The translations under genes and the position numbers were made by a program. Shown here piece after piece: positions 21,356 through 31,812 of a stretch of 64,000 bases of DNA. The notes beneath the pieces were generated by a model. That model was given only the letters and a program-made list of their open reading frames with translations, did no database searches and had not been told where the DNA came from. Origin of the DNA: Lolium rigidum. Lineage: Eukaryota; Streptophyta; Magnoliopsida; Poales; Poaceae. Numbering within the stretch: the first letter of the stretch is position 1; the number at the start of each line of letters is the position of its first letter. Where the stretch lies: NCBI RefSeq assembly GCF_022539505.1, contig NC_061513.1, forward strand, positions 349,847,696-349,911,695, given 5' to 3'.

Positions 21356-21829
21356 TTATTCTTCGACAATCAACGATGAAATTCCAATCTTATAGTCGTC
21401 CTCGTCTTCGTCGAGATACTTGATATACTGTCTGATATTTTGGATGGTCGCCTTGGACCACTGCCGGCTGCCCGGATAGACTATAGCGAACCTAGCAAGG
21501 CGTTTCTGCCGCTCCTTGTCCGGGTCGTAGGTGTGAAGCCTCCCCGCTTGCCGGTACTCCTCCACAACGTCCTCCTCCTTCATGCCATGGAAGCCTAGAT
21601 AGTCTACCAGCCTCGCCTTGAGCAACGCCCGGTGAGCCGCCCGCCGCGCCGCCTTCCGTTCGTCCGCCTCAGGCGTCGCCCCCCCGGTCGCGAGGAACGC
21701 TATCGAGGCCGCCACCCTCTCCACCAGCTGTTCCCTCGTCTCGGCCGTCGCCTCGTGCTGCTCTTTTGCGCCGCCGCCGCCGGCCACGCTCGTAGTCTTC
21801 GCCGCGTTCGAGCTGGCTCCTTCCGTCAT
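21356..21829 (-). CDS. Uncharacterised small protein, intact member of the pair
   Basis: 157 aa from MTEGASSNAAKTTSVAGGGG to KIGISSLIVEE. The frame is open 42 codons further upstream (to 21955). I prefer the Met at 21829 because homology with the other copy starts there. Conserved block DVVEEYRQAGRLHTYDPDK followed by ERQKRLARFAIVYP, then an acidic C-terminus (YLDEDEDDYKIG). The N-terminal half is Ala-rich and likely helical (ERKAARRAAHRALLKARL). No signal peptide, membrane segment or known catalytic motif. The function is unknown. The high GC third-position use, unlike the AT-rich flank, suggests a real or recently active coding sequence. Confidence 0.55.
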   Translation of the reverse strand: MTEGASSNAAKTTSVAGGGGAKEQHEATAETREQLVERVAASIAFLATGGATPEADERKAARRAAHRALLKARLVDYLGFHGMKEEDVVEEYRQAGRLHTYDPDKERQKRLARFAIVYPGSRQWSKATIQNIRQYIKYLDEDEDDYKIGISSLIVEE

Positions 21830-21924
21830 CACGTCAGGTATGAGCTTGCCGACCGGTTGCTTCGCGGATGTGTACGTACGAGAGCTAGGAGGTATGATTT
21901 GGCAGTGGTGCGGGTACGGTTGGA

Positions 21925-21995
21925 CTGCATACATATATATGGGCTGCGCCGACATAAACGGCCTACCCCATCGGGAATCGGCGTCGGAATCACAT
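21925..21995 (-). promoter_or_regulatory. Upstream block shared with the other small gene
   Basis: Contains CATACATATATATGG and TAAACGGCCTACCCCATCGGG, matching 16640-16725. It lies about 100-160 bp before the chosen start at 21829. The ATATATAT stretch could act as a TATA box. Confidence 0.4.
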
Positions 21996-22270
21996 ATGTA
22001 CCCGTGCTGTATCGTGATCGTATCAGACTCGGAGATTCGAATGTTGCCGACCAGTTGCTTGGCGGATGGGATTCAAATCGTGGATCGTTTGCGACTTTTA
22101 TTGGCATGAAGCTCGCCACTTCCAATTCCCAAAGAGATTCCGAGGATGGATTTTTAGAGCACCTGCGCTTTGCGCACCTGTACAGTGCACTCTTCCACCA
22201 TCGCATATTCTATTTAAGGGGGTCCCACTGCAATTTGTTTTTTTTCTTGCTATTGTTTTTGTGGGAGAGA

Positions 22271-22284
22271 AGAGAGACATGCAT
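22271..22284. repeat. 14-bp target site duplication, left copy
   Basis: AGAGAGACATGCAT, repeated perfectly at 26211-26224. It flanks the LINE-like insertion. Confidence 0.92.
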
Positions 22285-22950
22285 TTTTTCGATAAAGGGA
22301 ATATATTAATATCAAGAAGATACCAATTACACCTACCCTATGCAACAACGCACCACCCTAATGGTACTACGGATGCATACAACCAAAAAAAAAGGAAAAG
22401 AAAACTAAGAAACAAAAGTCCCGCTATAGTATCTCGGCCTAACAACAGCAATACATCCACCGCCAAGGCAACACCTGAATTACAGACTCTCCAAAAAACG
22501 ACGCCTCCAAGAAGGGAACAGTGCTCAAACATCGTCGTCGCCCGATCAAAGATCTTAGGTTTTCAACCTAAAGATAGTCCCCGCTCTCAAAACAATGCTT
22601 CCACCAAGGCCATTGCCAGACACAACCAGTTAAGGCCAGACATTGGGTTTTCACCCTGAAAGGTAGGACTCTGCACTTCACCTGTGTTGTCGCCCCCACT
22701 TTCATACCGCTGCTGTGAAGCCCGGAACACCAAGCAAGTCTCTTAACAGCGCGGAGACTTGAACCTCACTTAGCTAGTCCTACCCTCCGGCCTTCATGAA
22801 ATTCTCTTCTTCCGACTTTCATCATGGATCCATAGTCACTTGATGTCAACACAGAAAAAGAGCTTCACGACGCTCCCTGCAGAACCAATCGGTCGGAATA
22901 AAAGCATGGGTGCGCACGACCGAATACCTCCGATCCAGCAAACTCCTGGC

Positions 22951-23305
22951 TGTTATAAAATCGTGCAAATAAAATAGATCAAACGAAGAACAAGAACATA
23001 GATTTTTACGTGGAAAACCCAAACGGGAAAAAACCACGAAACGCACGGCGGCGCTCTCACTATAATTGGAGGAGTATTACATTACACGAGAGGACAGACC
23101 CTCTACGTGCTATCAATATGGAGAAACTCCCTCTCGTCTATTCTATGACTACCTTGGACTATATATAGGGGCAAACAACTCTCTTTCTTGGCGGACACGA
23201 AATAGAGTTGTATTGTGCTACGTCTAGCACGTTTGGCATGCCATAGTCCGTTAGGACTCCTTCCATAGTACAACAGGTAAATGGATTTCGGATCACCATA
23301 CAACA
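22951..23305 (-). repeat. 3' LTR of the Copia-type element
   Basis: TG...CA on the minus strand (TGTTGTATGGTGATCC start). The minus strand has TATATATAG (near 23160) as a TATA box, followed by a pyrimidine-rich leader. Confidence 0.93.
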
Positions 23306-24236
23306 AACTCCACCTTGAGACGAAATCCCTTGCAACAGTCATAGATATCATTCAACTCCTCAACTAAAGTCATCACAAGTAAACCTTGTACCTTGAAACG
23401 TCCATAGGACTTATAAACTTCTCATGAAGTCAAATTGAGCAAATTAATCTTGGGTCGTCCAGAAAACAACACAGCTGTCAACAAAGTAAACATATGAACC
23501 TGGGTATCCTGTAAAACCCCAGCAAAAGTCTGAGTCTGTGCCACTGACCTCAAAGGAAAAACTGAAACTGCTCAAACATCAAATGACATAAATCATCATA
23601 TCCCCTGTGGTGCCTGAACGAGCGCATAGCTCATAGTGCAACATCTTCGTGCACATAACATTGTGAAGAACTCATCTCATGGAATCTGAAACGTGCTACA
23701 AAACTGAAAGCACAAACCTCGGCAAACATACTCATGCAAGAGCATCTGGTACGAAGGACATCACGTACACCAAAAACTGCCGACTTCAAATGGTTAATGA
23801 AAATCCATGACATAGTCAAAAACTGCCTTGTAGAACAACTGTCGGATGATGGAACCTCAAACATGCAATGGAGCTTCAACTCTGCAATAGACCCCTCTTG
23901 AAAGAGCAAAGACAACTGAATTGCACAGAAACTTACAGTACTAAATGTTGTAGTATCTAGCAGAAAACAATCTCCACTTGCACCTCAAATAATCCTCATC
24001 ACAAACTTAAGTAACAAAGCAAAACCTTCACATGCATAACAGCAAAAAACTCGGAGAGCAAAGAGTATAATGCTGGCTACCAACAGGCATAAAAATTACC
24101 TCCTCCATATTTTTTTCTTCATTTGTGTTCATGTAATTGCAGCAACATAATATCTGAACTTTGGATCCATAATATCTCCCAACAAGCTATAATTCATAAA
24201 ACTCCACCTTGAAGTGAAAACTATTAAAAACGATGA

Positions 24237-24473
24237 TCATATCAGCGACAAATCATCGAACATAGGTGGCGTAGAAATTCTTTTCTCCTTGCCAGTCCAA
24301 ACAGCAGTATGCTTATTTCCAAAATTATCCGGTGCATCCTCCAAATTGGCTTGCGCCAACAACGCTCGCATCTCGACTTGCCATAGTGTAAATCCTTGTG
24401 TCACGAACGTACAATCTAGCAGCGGAAAGTCATACTTCATAGTAGACAGCAGTAGATCAATCTTTGAACACAA
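24237..24473 (-). pseudogene. Copia gag N-terminal remnant
   Basis: Minus-strand frame with MKYDFPLLDCTF, GFTLWQVEMRALLAQANLED and a following GNKHTAVW, which is the pattern of the Copia gag N-terminus (usually KYDLPLLD...FSLWQVKMRAVLAQ). The frame stops after FDDLSLI, well short of a zinc knuckle. It shows the element derives from an autonomous Copia lineage. This copy has no protease, integrase, RT or RNase H. Confidence 0.75.
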
Positions 24474-25127
24474 AGTAGTACAAGTCTAACAGGAAAATTC
24501 TTTGCAGAACTAAATTTGCGAAGCAACAAACACAAAATAGATAGCACCTGATTTTATCTTGGAGGGACCTAGCAATACGGAGAGCCGAAAAATAAATCTG
24601 AACTAGTACTTCTCTGCAACTTTACGTAAACAGCACTAGCTGAATCTGATAGCTTTTTGATACCTTGCCTCGGGACTTGATCGAGTTGGCTGATCGATCT
24701 GGTATGTGCTTCACGTTATGTGTCCTTCAATCGATCTGGTACTCCAAAGGTAATTCACGCGCAGCAGCTTCTCGTACGGAATCAATACCGACTAGAGAAT
24801 ATACAGCGACGGATCAGAACGACAGATCAGAAGTGATACCTGATTGGGGTTGCACACGGACGAAAACAGCAAAACAGCAATGTCAATCTCGGCGGCTTGA
24901 GGCAATCGGCGAGGCGACTCGCCAGATCGTTGCGGAAAAACAAATCGCTAAAAGCGCCGCCGCTGCCGAAACTCGATCTGTAGATCTGATCTCACGAAAT
25001 CACAACCGTGGCGAAGCTGCATGATGCCGAAGACTGCGACGTCTGTTGATCCAAACGATGTTGCACGGTGCTGCCCGGGAGTGCAGCGGAAAGTCTCCCG
25101 GGCAGCGGATCGATCTTGAAGCCTAAA

Positions 25128-25139
25128 GCTCTGATACCA
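25128..25139 (-). other. Primer-binding site of the Copia-type element
   Basis: On the minus strand TGGTATCAGAGC, complement of the initiator Met-tRNA end, lies two bases inside the 5' LTR. Confidence 0.93.
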
Positions 25140-25141
25140 CT

Positions 25142-25496
25142 TGTTATAAAATCGTGCAAATAAAATAGATCAAACGAAGAACAAGAACATAGATTTTTAC
25201 GTGGAAAACCCAAACGGGAAAAAACCACGAAACGCACGGCGGCGCTCTCACTATAATTGGAGGAGTATTACATTACACGAGAGGACAGACCCTCTACGTG
25301 CTATCAATATGGAGAAACTCCCTCTCGTCTATTCTATGACTACCTTGGACTATATATAGGGGCAAACAACTCTCTTTCTTGGCGGACACGAAATAGAGTT
25401 GTATTGTGCTACGTCTAGCACGTTTGGCATGCCATAGTCCGTTAGGACTCCTTCCATAGTACAACAGGTAAATGGATTTCGGATCACCATACAACA
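25142..25496 (-). repeat. 5' LTR of the Copia-type element
   Basis: 355 bp. Identical by eye to 22951-23305, followed by TSD CTGGC. Confidence 0.93.
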
Positions 25497-26644
25497 CTGG
25501 CAAAGCACTGTTACATTCGCCGGCGGAGCCTTCCGGAACTCAACCCACCGGCCAGATCACGAGTCCAGGCCTCCGGTAGGTCCTCCTCTTCACGCAAGAG
25601 AGGCCCTAGGACCGCCGCCTTTATACAGGTCGGACCCCCACGTCGGCGACCATCCCGGGCTGGCCAAACCAACCCTCCACCGGCGACACCATCGCCGGCT
25701 TCCATGCCCCTCCATCTCGCCGCCGGATCGCGGTGATAGATCAAAAGATCCACCACCACCAACCGCAGGCCGACCCTCTCCGGCGTAGAAGAGAGCCACC
25801 TCCTCCGTCGAACCCAAGGCTGCTGCCCCGGACGCCCTCGTGACGCGGAAGAAGCCCGAGATCGCCTACACGCACCGACGAGAGGCGGGGGGAGGGCATG
25901 GCGCGGACCGAGGGCCTGGCCGCAGCCCACCACCAGCCCCTGCCGGTGTGCTGCGGGTGGAAGCCTACGGGAGGGGAGGGGGGACCGCAGCGCAAGAGCC
26001 GCCGCTGCCCATCACCATCCGCGCCGGCCGCCGCCGCGTGCGTCGAGGAGGGGATAGCCCGTCCGCCGTCCCCCACATCGGCGAGGAAAGGCCCCCGCCG
26101 CCGCCACGCCCCGAGGGTCTTTGCCCTGGCGGCGGCGGCGGCGGTTAGGGTTGGGGAGGGGGTCGGAAGAGGAGGGGATTAGTTAGCCACTTGGGTCTGG
26201 AAGACGTATCAGAGAGACATGCATATCTCCACTTCAAAACAAAAGTAAAAAATAAAATCTTTTAAGAAAGAGAGTGAAGTAGAGAGGAGAGAGTACGGTG
26301 AAACTTGAGACTTCAGAGAAACGACGACAGCTTATTAGAGAAAGGAAGGAGAGAGAGCGACAAGTTTCTAGAGAAAGGAAGAAGGAAGAAAATACATAGA
26401 GTTTGGAGAGAGAATAAAATTTTCATACAGAGAGATAGTTTGGAGAGAGTATTGACTTTTCAGATGGAGAGAGATGCAGATTCTGTGCATTGGCAGGGAG
26501 TGGAAACAGTTCACTGCTTGGACATATGCACTGTGCACTGTTAGATCATCTCACATGCAAGCTGGCCTACTACACGTATTTTGAAGGAAAATTCATGGTG
26601 GAGATAGGGGTGCGTAGAGCGCAGGTGCTTCACCATACTTTTCT

Positions 26645-26705
26645 CATTCCCAAAAGAAGATTCAGAAGAATAACACACTCCCCGTTCTTCAGCTTATTCT
26701 GCGAC
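26645..26705 (+). other. Diverged copy of a kinase-upstream motif
   Basis: AAGAAGATTCAGAAGAATA...TTCTTCAGCTTATTCTG matches the blocks at about 44797-44845 and 63186-63230 upstream of the kinase copies. The remainder up to 26974 is AT-rich and shows nothing else. Confidence 0.5.
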
Positions 26706-27119
26706 CAAATCTAGATTAATCAAGCAGACAAATAGCTCCACTACATGCTATGATACATGGCCACTTGCGCCACACTGCCACACGCATATACATGCAACCG
26801 AACATTGCTTCTCAAGATGAATTATAGATATTTTTTATTCATATCTTGTTGATCACAAGCCTACAAATCTTTAACATTTTTAGATAGACATACCTCTGAC
26901 TTTATAAGTAAACCAAGTACATCAATGTAGTTATTCAACCGACGAAAAGCAGCCAATTTTTTACAAGAAAAATGCACTACAGGGACACGTTAAAATGTCG
27001 ATGGCTTTTTCCTATGCCGAAGGCTTTGTCGGGGCCGTCGACATAGGGTTAAAATAGGGTAGGCCGCTAAGTAAGCCGTCGCAGCAGGAAAGCCGTCGGC
27101 ATAGGGCAACTTGTGCCAG

Positions 27120-27300
27120 CTACCGTATTATGTGTTCTAGTTGAGATGACCATATATTATGTGATCTAGTTGAGATGGCCACCGTATTATGTTTTCTTGT
27201 TCTAGTTGAGATGACCACTGTATTATGTGTTCTAGTTGAGATGACCACCATATAAAATCCTTTGAGATGACCATGTATTATGTGTTCTAATTGTTAGGAA
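27120..27300 (+). repeat. Tandem repeat in the CACTA element
   Basis: Five to six imperfect units of about 30-40 bp built on TCTAGTTGAGATGACCAC and TATTATGTGT. Confidence 0.8.
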
Positions 27301-27706
27301 AAATTACAAACATGGATTTTGATATATTATGCAAACTGATGTTATATTTCGGTAAAACGATCTTTCTGGTTGCATACGACCTCCTGTGAACACGTTTTTT
27401 ATATCAAAATATATCAACGAAATTTTTTACATCTAATTTCAACTGCATATGGCTGTTTAGCCAATTTTTAGATTCCCAAAAATCAAAAAAGAAACATGAG
27501 TTTTTTCAGGTTTTAGTTTTCAGGCAAAACAAATAAAAATAAAATCTATTTATTCTTTCAAGATTTATTATTAGAAAAAATAATGTATTCATTTTTCTTT
27601 AGTTAAATAATTCTTGGAATTCAAATAATAATGAAGTGTGATGTCATGGCCCAAGGGTTAACAGGATTAATAGGGTACTATTATCAACAAAGAATAACTC
27701 CTCTAT

Positions 27707-27764
27707 CGAAAGCTCATTCGTGCTGGGATGAGAGCGGTATGAGGATGGGTGACCTAGTGGGAAG
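27707..27764 (+). other. 5S rRNA-like segment (3' half, internal control region)
   Basis: CGAAAG...TCGTGCTGGG, ATGAGAGCGGTATGAGGATG and GGGTGACCTAGTGGGAAG align with the plant 5S rRNA half CGAAGTTAAGCGTGC...GGATGGGTGACC...TGGGAAG. Much of the conserved box C region is kept. It is not a full gene. A 5S-derived control region is known from Cassandra TRIM elements and 5S-type SINEs. Which of these gave rise to it is not clear. Confidence 0.7.
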
Positions 27765-27976
27765 TTTAACTATTAATAAGTAATTTGGTATAATATTAAG
27801 CATGCTTAGAGATTAAACTGCCAAACAATTCAAAAATTGTCTCAAAAAATTGATTTTTTAATATGATGCACTTGTGTCGACGGCAATCCTCCGGGCCCAC
27901 TTGGAGGCTGTTCCGACAGCGAAATGGTTTGTGTCAAGAGAGGATTGTGCCGACGGGGGTTGTGCCGACAGCCAAG

Positions 27977-29485
27977 TGATGACCCACAAGTATAGGGGGT
28001 GTATCGTAGTATCTTCGATAAGTAAGAATGTCGATCCCAACGAGGAGCAGAAGGTGTTGACAAGCAGTTTCGATGAAGGATTCACTGTAAATGCTCACAG
28101 ACAAGTATTCAGGGGGGTTTGATGTAACAGTTGAATAAAGTACGAGTATGTAAAGTGCGAGAGTAATAATTGCAGCGAGTGGCCCAATCCTTTTTAGCAC
28201 AAAGGACAAGCCGGTTTGTTTACTTATAATGACCAAACGTTCTCGAGGACACACGGGATTTTAGTCTAGTGCTTTCGCTACATACGGCTAAATAATCTTC
28301 ATTGTTGTGATAAGTGTTGTGTGGGTGAACCTATGCTAATGTACCGCCCTTCTTAGGACTAATACATACTTGTGATTATACCCCTTGCAAGCATCCGCAA
28401 CTACAAGAAAGTAATTAAGAATTAAATCTAACCACAGCCTTAAACTCTGAGATCCTGCGATCCCTCCTGCATCGATATACCAACGGGGGTTTAGGTTTCG
28501 TCACTCCGGCAACCCCGCAATTGGCAAACGAGTACAAGATGCATTCCCCTAGGCCCATAAATGGTGAAGTGTCATGTAGTCGACGTTCACATGACACCAC
28601 TAGAAGAATAACACCACAACTTAAATATCACACCATTGAATATTACTCAACCATAGTTCACTACTAACATTTAGACTTCACCCATGTCCTCAAGAACTAA
28701 ACGAACTACTCACAAGACATCATACGGAACATGATCAGAGGTGATATGATGATGAATAACAATCTGAACATAAACTTGGTTCAATGGTTTCACTCAATAG
28801 CATCAACAACAAGTAGAAATCGATACCGGGAGAGTTTCCCCTATCAAACAATCAAGATCAAACCCAAATTGCTACGGCGGTGGCGGTGTCCAGCGGTGAT
28901 GACGGCGGTGATGATGGTGGAGATGATGATGATGGTGATGGCGATGATGTCCAGCTTGATGACGGTGTCGATGGCGTCGATTTCCCCCTCCCGGAGGGAA
29001 TTTCCCCGGCGGATTCCTGCCCGCCGGAGAGCTTTTTCTCTCCGGTGTTCTCCGCCCCGCGAGGCGGCTGTAACTCTTCGCGAGGTACCCCCGTGGCTTA
29101 GGTCTTCGGGACGAAGGGTTTGGCGAAGAAAAGGAGGCGAAAAGGGTCGTGGGCCCCCGGACCATAGGCCGGCGCGGCCGGGGCCTGGGCCGCGCCGCCC
29201 TAGGGTGTGGGCCCACCCTGGCTCCTCCTGGCTCCTCCTTCGGCTTCCTTCGTCATCTTGAAAAATAGGATTTTTGGTATAATTTCCTTCCGAGTTGATC
29301 TTCCGAAATATTGCGTTACGACGGTGCTTTTTCCAGCGGAATCCCGGCTCCGGTGTTCGATCCTCCAATAATGATGAAACATGCAAAATAGATGAAATAA
29401 CATAAGTATTGTGTCCCAATATGAAATATATCAATGAATAACAGCAAATTATGATATAAAATAGTGATGCAAATTGGACGTATCA
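27977..29485 (-). repeat. 3' LTR of the Athila-like element
   Basis: 1509 bp, TGATACGTCC...GTGGGTCATCA on the minus strand. Contains a (GAT/GGT)-rich stretch near 28900-28960 and the GC palindrome at about 29160-29215. Confidence 0.93.
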
Positions 29486-29498
29486 ACTCCCCCAAGCT
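29486..29498 (-). other. Polypurine tract of the Athila-like element
   Basis: On the minus strand AAGCTTGGGGGAGT abuts the 3' LTR. The same CTCCCCCAAGCTTG text on plus also occurs at 31215-31230 and 36432-36446 within the element. Confidence 0.8.
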
Positions 29499-31266
29499 TA
29501 GACTTCGCTTGTCCCCAAGCGAAACTGAGCTCGATAGACATGACCACATGTTTATGGAGTGAAGAGTCGATAAATAAAATACGGACAAGAAGCATCATAT
29601 TCATTCACACAGGACATTATAGTAAACAACCTCTTATAACTCATATTGAAACAAGTATAAGGTAATCACAAGTAAAGGTGCATAAGAAATCATAATTGGT
29701 GATGGCAAACTTCGTTCTTGGTCAGAGAACAATTAACAGATTATATCTCATTGAGCAGCGCTCCCATGTTAAAGTTTATAAGGCACAACTTGCATACTCA
29801 ATCATAATGGTTTTCTCATGATCATTGATAACTTGCAAAGCTATATTTATTCAGATAAAACTTGTACTAAACAAAGAAGAATAAAAGACATGATGTAGCA
29901 AATCACAATATAATGGTTTGATCACAACTACTCAAATGCTTGCTTGAGATGGAGGGAAATAGGTTTACTGACTCAACATAAAGTAAAAGACGAGGCCCTT
30001 CGCGAGAGGGAAGCAGGGATTAAATCATGTGCTAGAGCTTTTTCAATTTTTGCAATCATATAAAGAGAATAAAAGTAATATTTTGAGAGGTGTTTGTTGT
30101 TTTCAACGACTGGTAGCGGGTACTCTAACCCCCTTGCCAGACAACCTCCTAAGAGCGGCTCCCATATTATTTTCATTTTGTGTGGCACTCCTTCCAACCT
30201 TTCTTTCACAAACCATGGCTAACCGAATCCTCGGGTGCACGCCTAACAATCTCATACCATGAAGGAGTGCCTTTTTATTTTAGCTTTATTATGATGATGA
30301 CACTCCCCCCAACCTTTGCTTACACAAGCCATGGCTAACCGAATCCTTCGGGTGCCGTCCATCAATCACATACCATGGAGGAGTGTCTATTTAGTTTAAT
30401 CAATTTGGGATCGGGAATCCCATTGCCGGCTCTTTTTGCAAAATTATTGGATAAGCGGGTGAAGCCACTAGTCCATTGGTGGAAGTTGCCCAACAAGATT
30501 GAAAGATAAAACACCACATACTTCCTCATGAGCTATGAAACATTGACACAAATAAGAGATACTAAGTTTTGAATTGTTTAAAGGTAGCACATGAAGTATT
30601 TACTTGGAATGGCAGAAAATACCATGTAGTAGGTAGGTATGGTGGACACAAATGGCATAGGTTTGGGTTAAGGTTTGGATGCACGAGAAGTATTCCCTCT
30701 CGGTACGGGTCTTTGGCTAGCAAGGTTAATTAGCAAGCATAAGAGTCGAGGGAAACAAACAAATATACATGTGATAGAAACAATCATGCATCTTCCTTGT
30801 AAGTACAAACAATTTTAACTTCAGAATAATAAGCTATGAGCTAACAAGAAAGACAATGAAACATCTACATGTATTTCTCTTTTCTATTTAAACCTCAAAG
30901 TGTTGTTGCTATTGACCAATGCTAAGTTTGCCAAAACCAAATAGATTTATTCAATGCTCCCAAAGTGATACCAATACTAACAACAAGGTGAATCATATGG
31001 TAGAGGTTGCAAACTAAAATAAGATGTGCAATATGTAAATGATAAGACTTCTCATTAATATTCCATAACGATAACTCACACCAAGGGATACATAGATAAC
31101 CAACTAAAGGAGAGATACTTCCAAACGCAACCCATCTTATATGATAACTTCCCTACTCATGATATGATACTACTTGACAATAAAAGTAAAAGGTAGTGAT
31201 AATGTGATACCGCGGCACTCCCCCAAGCTTGGAACAAACCAAGGGGATGCCAATACCGATGATGAA
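29499..31266 (-). other. Non-coding 3' region of the Athila-like element with tandem palindromes
   Basis: No coding frame. At 30183-30268 and 30300-30390 two units of about 85-90 bp share CATGGCTAACCGAATCC and TCACATACCATG. Each starts with CACTCC and ends with GGAGTG, so each can fold into a long stem. The rest is AT-rich. Confidence 0.65.
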
Positions 31267-31812
31267 TTACTCCTTTGGCGATGATGGTGATGAATTCCTG
31301 ACAAGCTTCTCAATAAGCTCCTGAAGCTCATCAATCCTGTATATGAGATTGCGAATCATCTCTGAATTGTGCTCGACGCGGTTAAAGAGTCTGTCTGATG
31401 GCGAGTCCCAGCTCTTGGAGTTATTTCCCCACTCTTCAGCCTCAGGCTCCTTCTCTCCTGCAGTGTTAGAGCGATCTATATCCCATTGGCTAGGCAATGC
31501 TGCCTTGGGAGTCCCTTCAATTTGATTATTGAAAATTAGATTGTGGAAGGGGTGATGAGTGCCTGATGGAGATGTTTTCGGAGCTAGGTAATGACGTGGG
31601 ACTGCTCCTCCAGTGCGAATTCTTGCGCTCTTGTTTGCACAAAAAGGGTTGTCCACCACCTTGATGCTTGCAATGGTAGCACGCGGGCGTGCGCGCGAGT
31701 CTTCCTCCACCTCTTCTTCATCTTCTTCCTTGACGTCCTTGTCTTCCTCTTTCCACCCGAGATCTCGATCATCTTCATCCGGAAACTCCTTGCCCTTGTT
31801 CTTGGAGACCAT
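31267..31812 (-). CDS. Third ORF of the Athila-like element, coiled-coil type, unknown function
   Basis: 181 aa from MVSKNKGKEFPDEDDRD to ELIEKLVRNSSPSSPKE. The frame opens further upstream, but this Met follows a TATA-like TATATAAT on the minus strand (31904-31911) by about 90 bp. The N-terminal third is strongly acidic and lysine-rich (EEDKDVKEEDEEEVEED). The C-terminus has a heptad-like helix (LFNRVEHNSEMIRNLIYRID, ELQELIEKLV). It lies where Athila elements carry an envelope-like or unknown ORF. No signal peptide or membrane segment is visible, so an envelope role is not supported. The frame is intact although pol is broken. Confidence 0.6.
   Translation of the reverse strand: MVSKNKGKEFPDEDDRDLGWKEEDKDVKEEDEEEVEEDSRARPRATIASIKVVDNPFCANKSARIRTGGAVPRHYLAPKTSPSGTHHPFHNLIFNNQIEGTPKAALPSQWDIDRSNTAGEKEPEAEEWGNNSKSWDSPSDRLFNRVEHNSEMIRNLIYRIDELQELIEKLVRNSSPSSPKE

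Larger units (their letters stand above)
22951..25496 (-). mobile_element. Non-autonomous Copia-type element with apparently identical LTRs
   Basis: 355-bp LTRs at 22951-23305 and 25142-25496 show no difference in my reading. TSD CTGGC at 22946-22950 and 25497-25501. PBS at 25128-25139 and polypurine tract at 23306-23316 place it on the minus strand. The 1.84-kb interior keeps only a gag N-terminal stub. A very recent insertion. Confidence 0.93.
22285..26210 (-). mobile_element. LINE-like non-autonomous retroposon, interrupted by a Copia element
   Basis: On the minus strand it starts with a GC-rich leader containing CCCTAACCGCCGCCGCC (near 26140) and ends TTAATATATTCCCTTTATCG plus an A run abutting the 14-bp TSD. 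Excluding the Copia insertion at 22951-25496 it is about 1.4 kb. No reverse transcriptase or endonuclease is seen. The GC-rich frame at 25511-25933 has no recognisable domain. The architecture parallels 57916-59293. Confidence 0.78.
22159..26628. mobile_element. TIR element enlarged by nested insertions
   Basis: GCACCTGCGCTTTGCGCACC at 22159-22178 is matched by the reverse complement of 26609-26628 (GCACCTGCGCTCTACGCACC). Once the nested LINE-like element is removed only about 0.5 kb remains, so the original was a MITE-sized element. No target duplication was recognised. Confidence 0.6.

Noticed and set aside
25511..26182. GC-rich frames around 25511-26182 as a host gene
   Set aside because: They belong to the leader of the LINE-like retroposon, flanked by its TSD, and lack any domain.
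27707..27764. Functional 5S rRNA gene
   Set aside because: Only the 3' half aligns, without the 5' part and terminator. It sits inside a CACTA element.
28731..29261. 176-codon frame in the LTR of the Athila-like element (also 37744-38277)
   Set aside because: Repeated in both LTRs with frame differences, a product of GAT/GGT-rich repeats.
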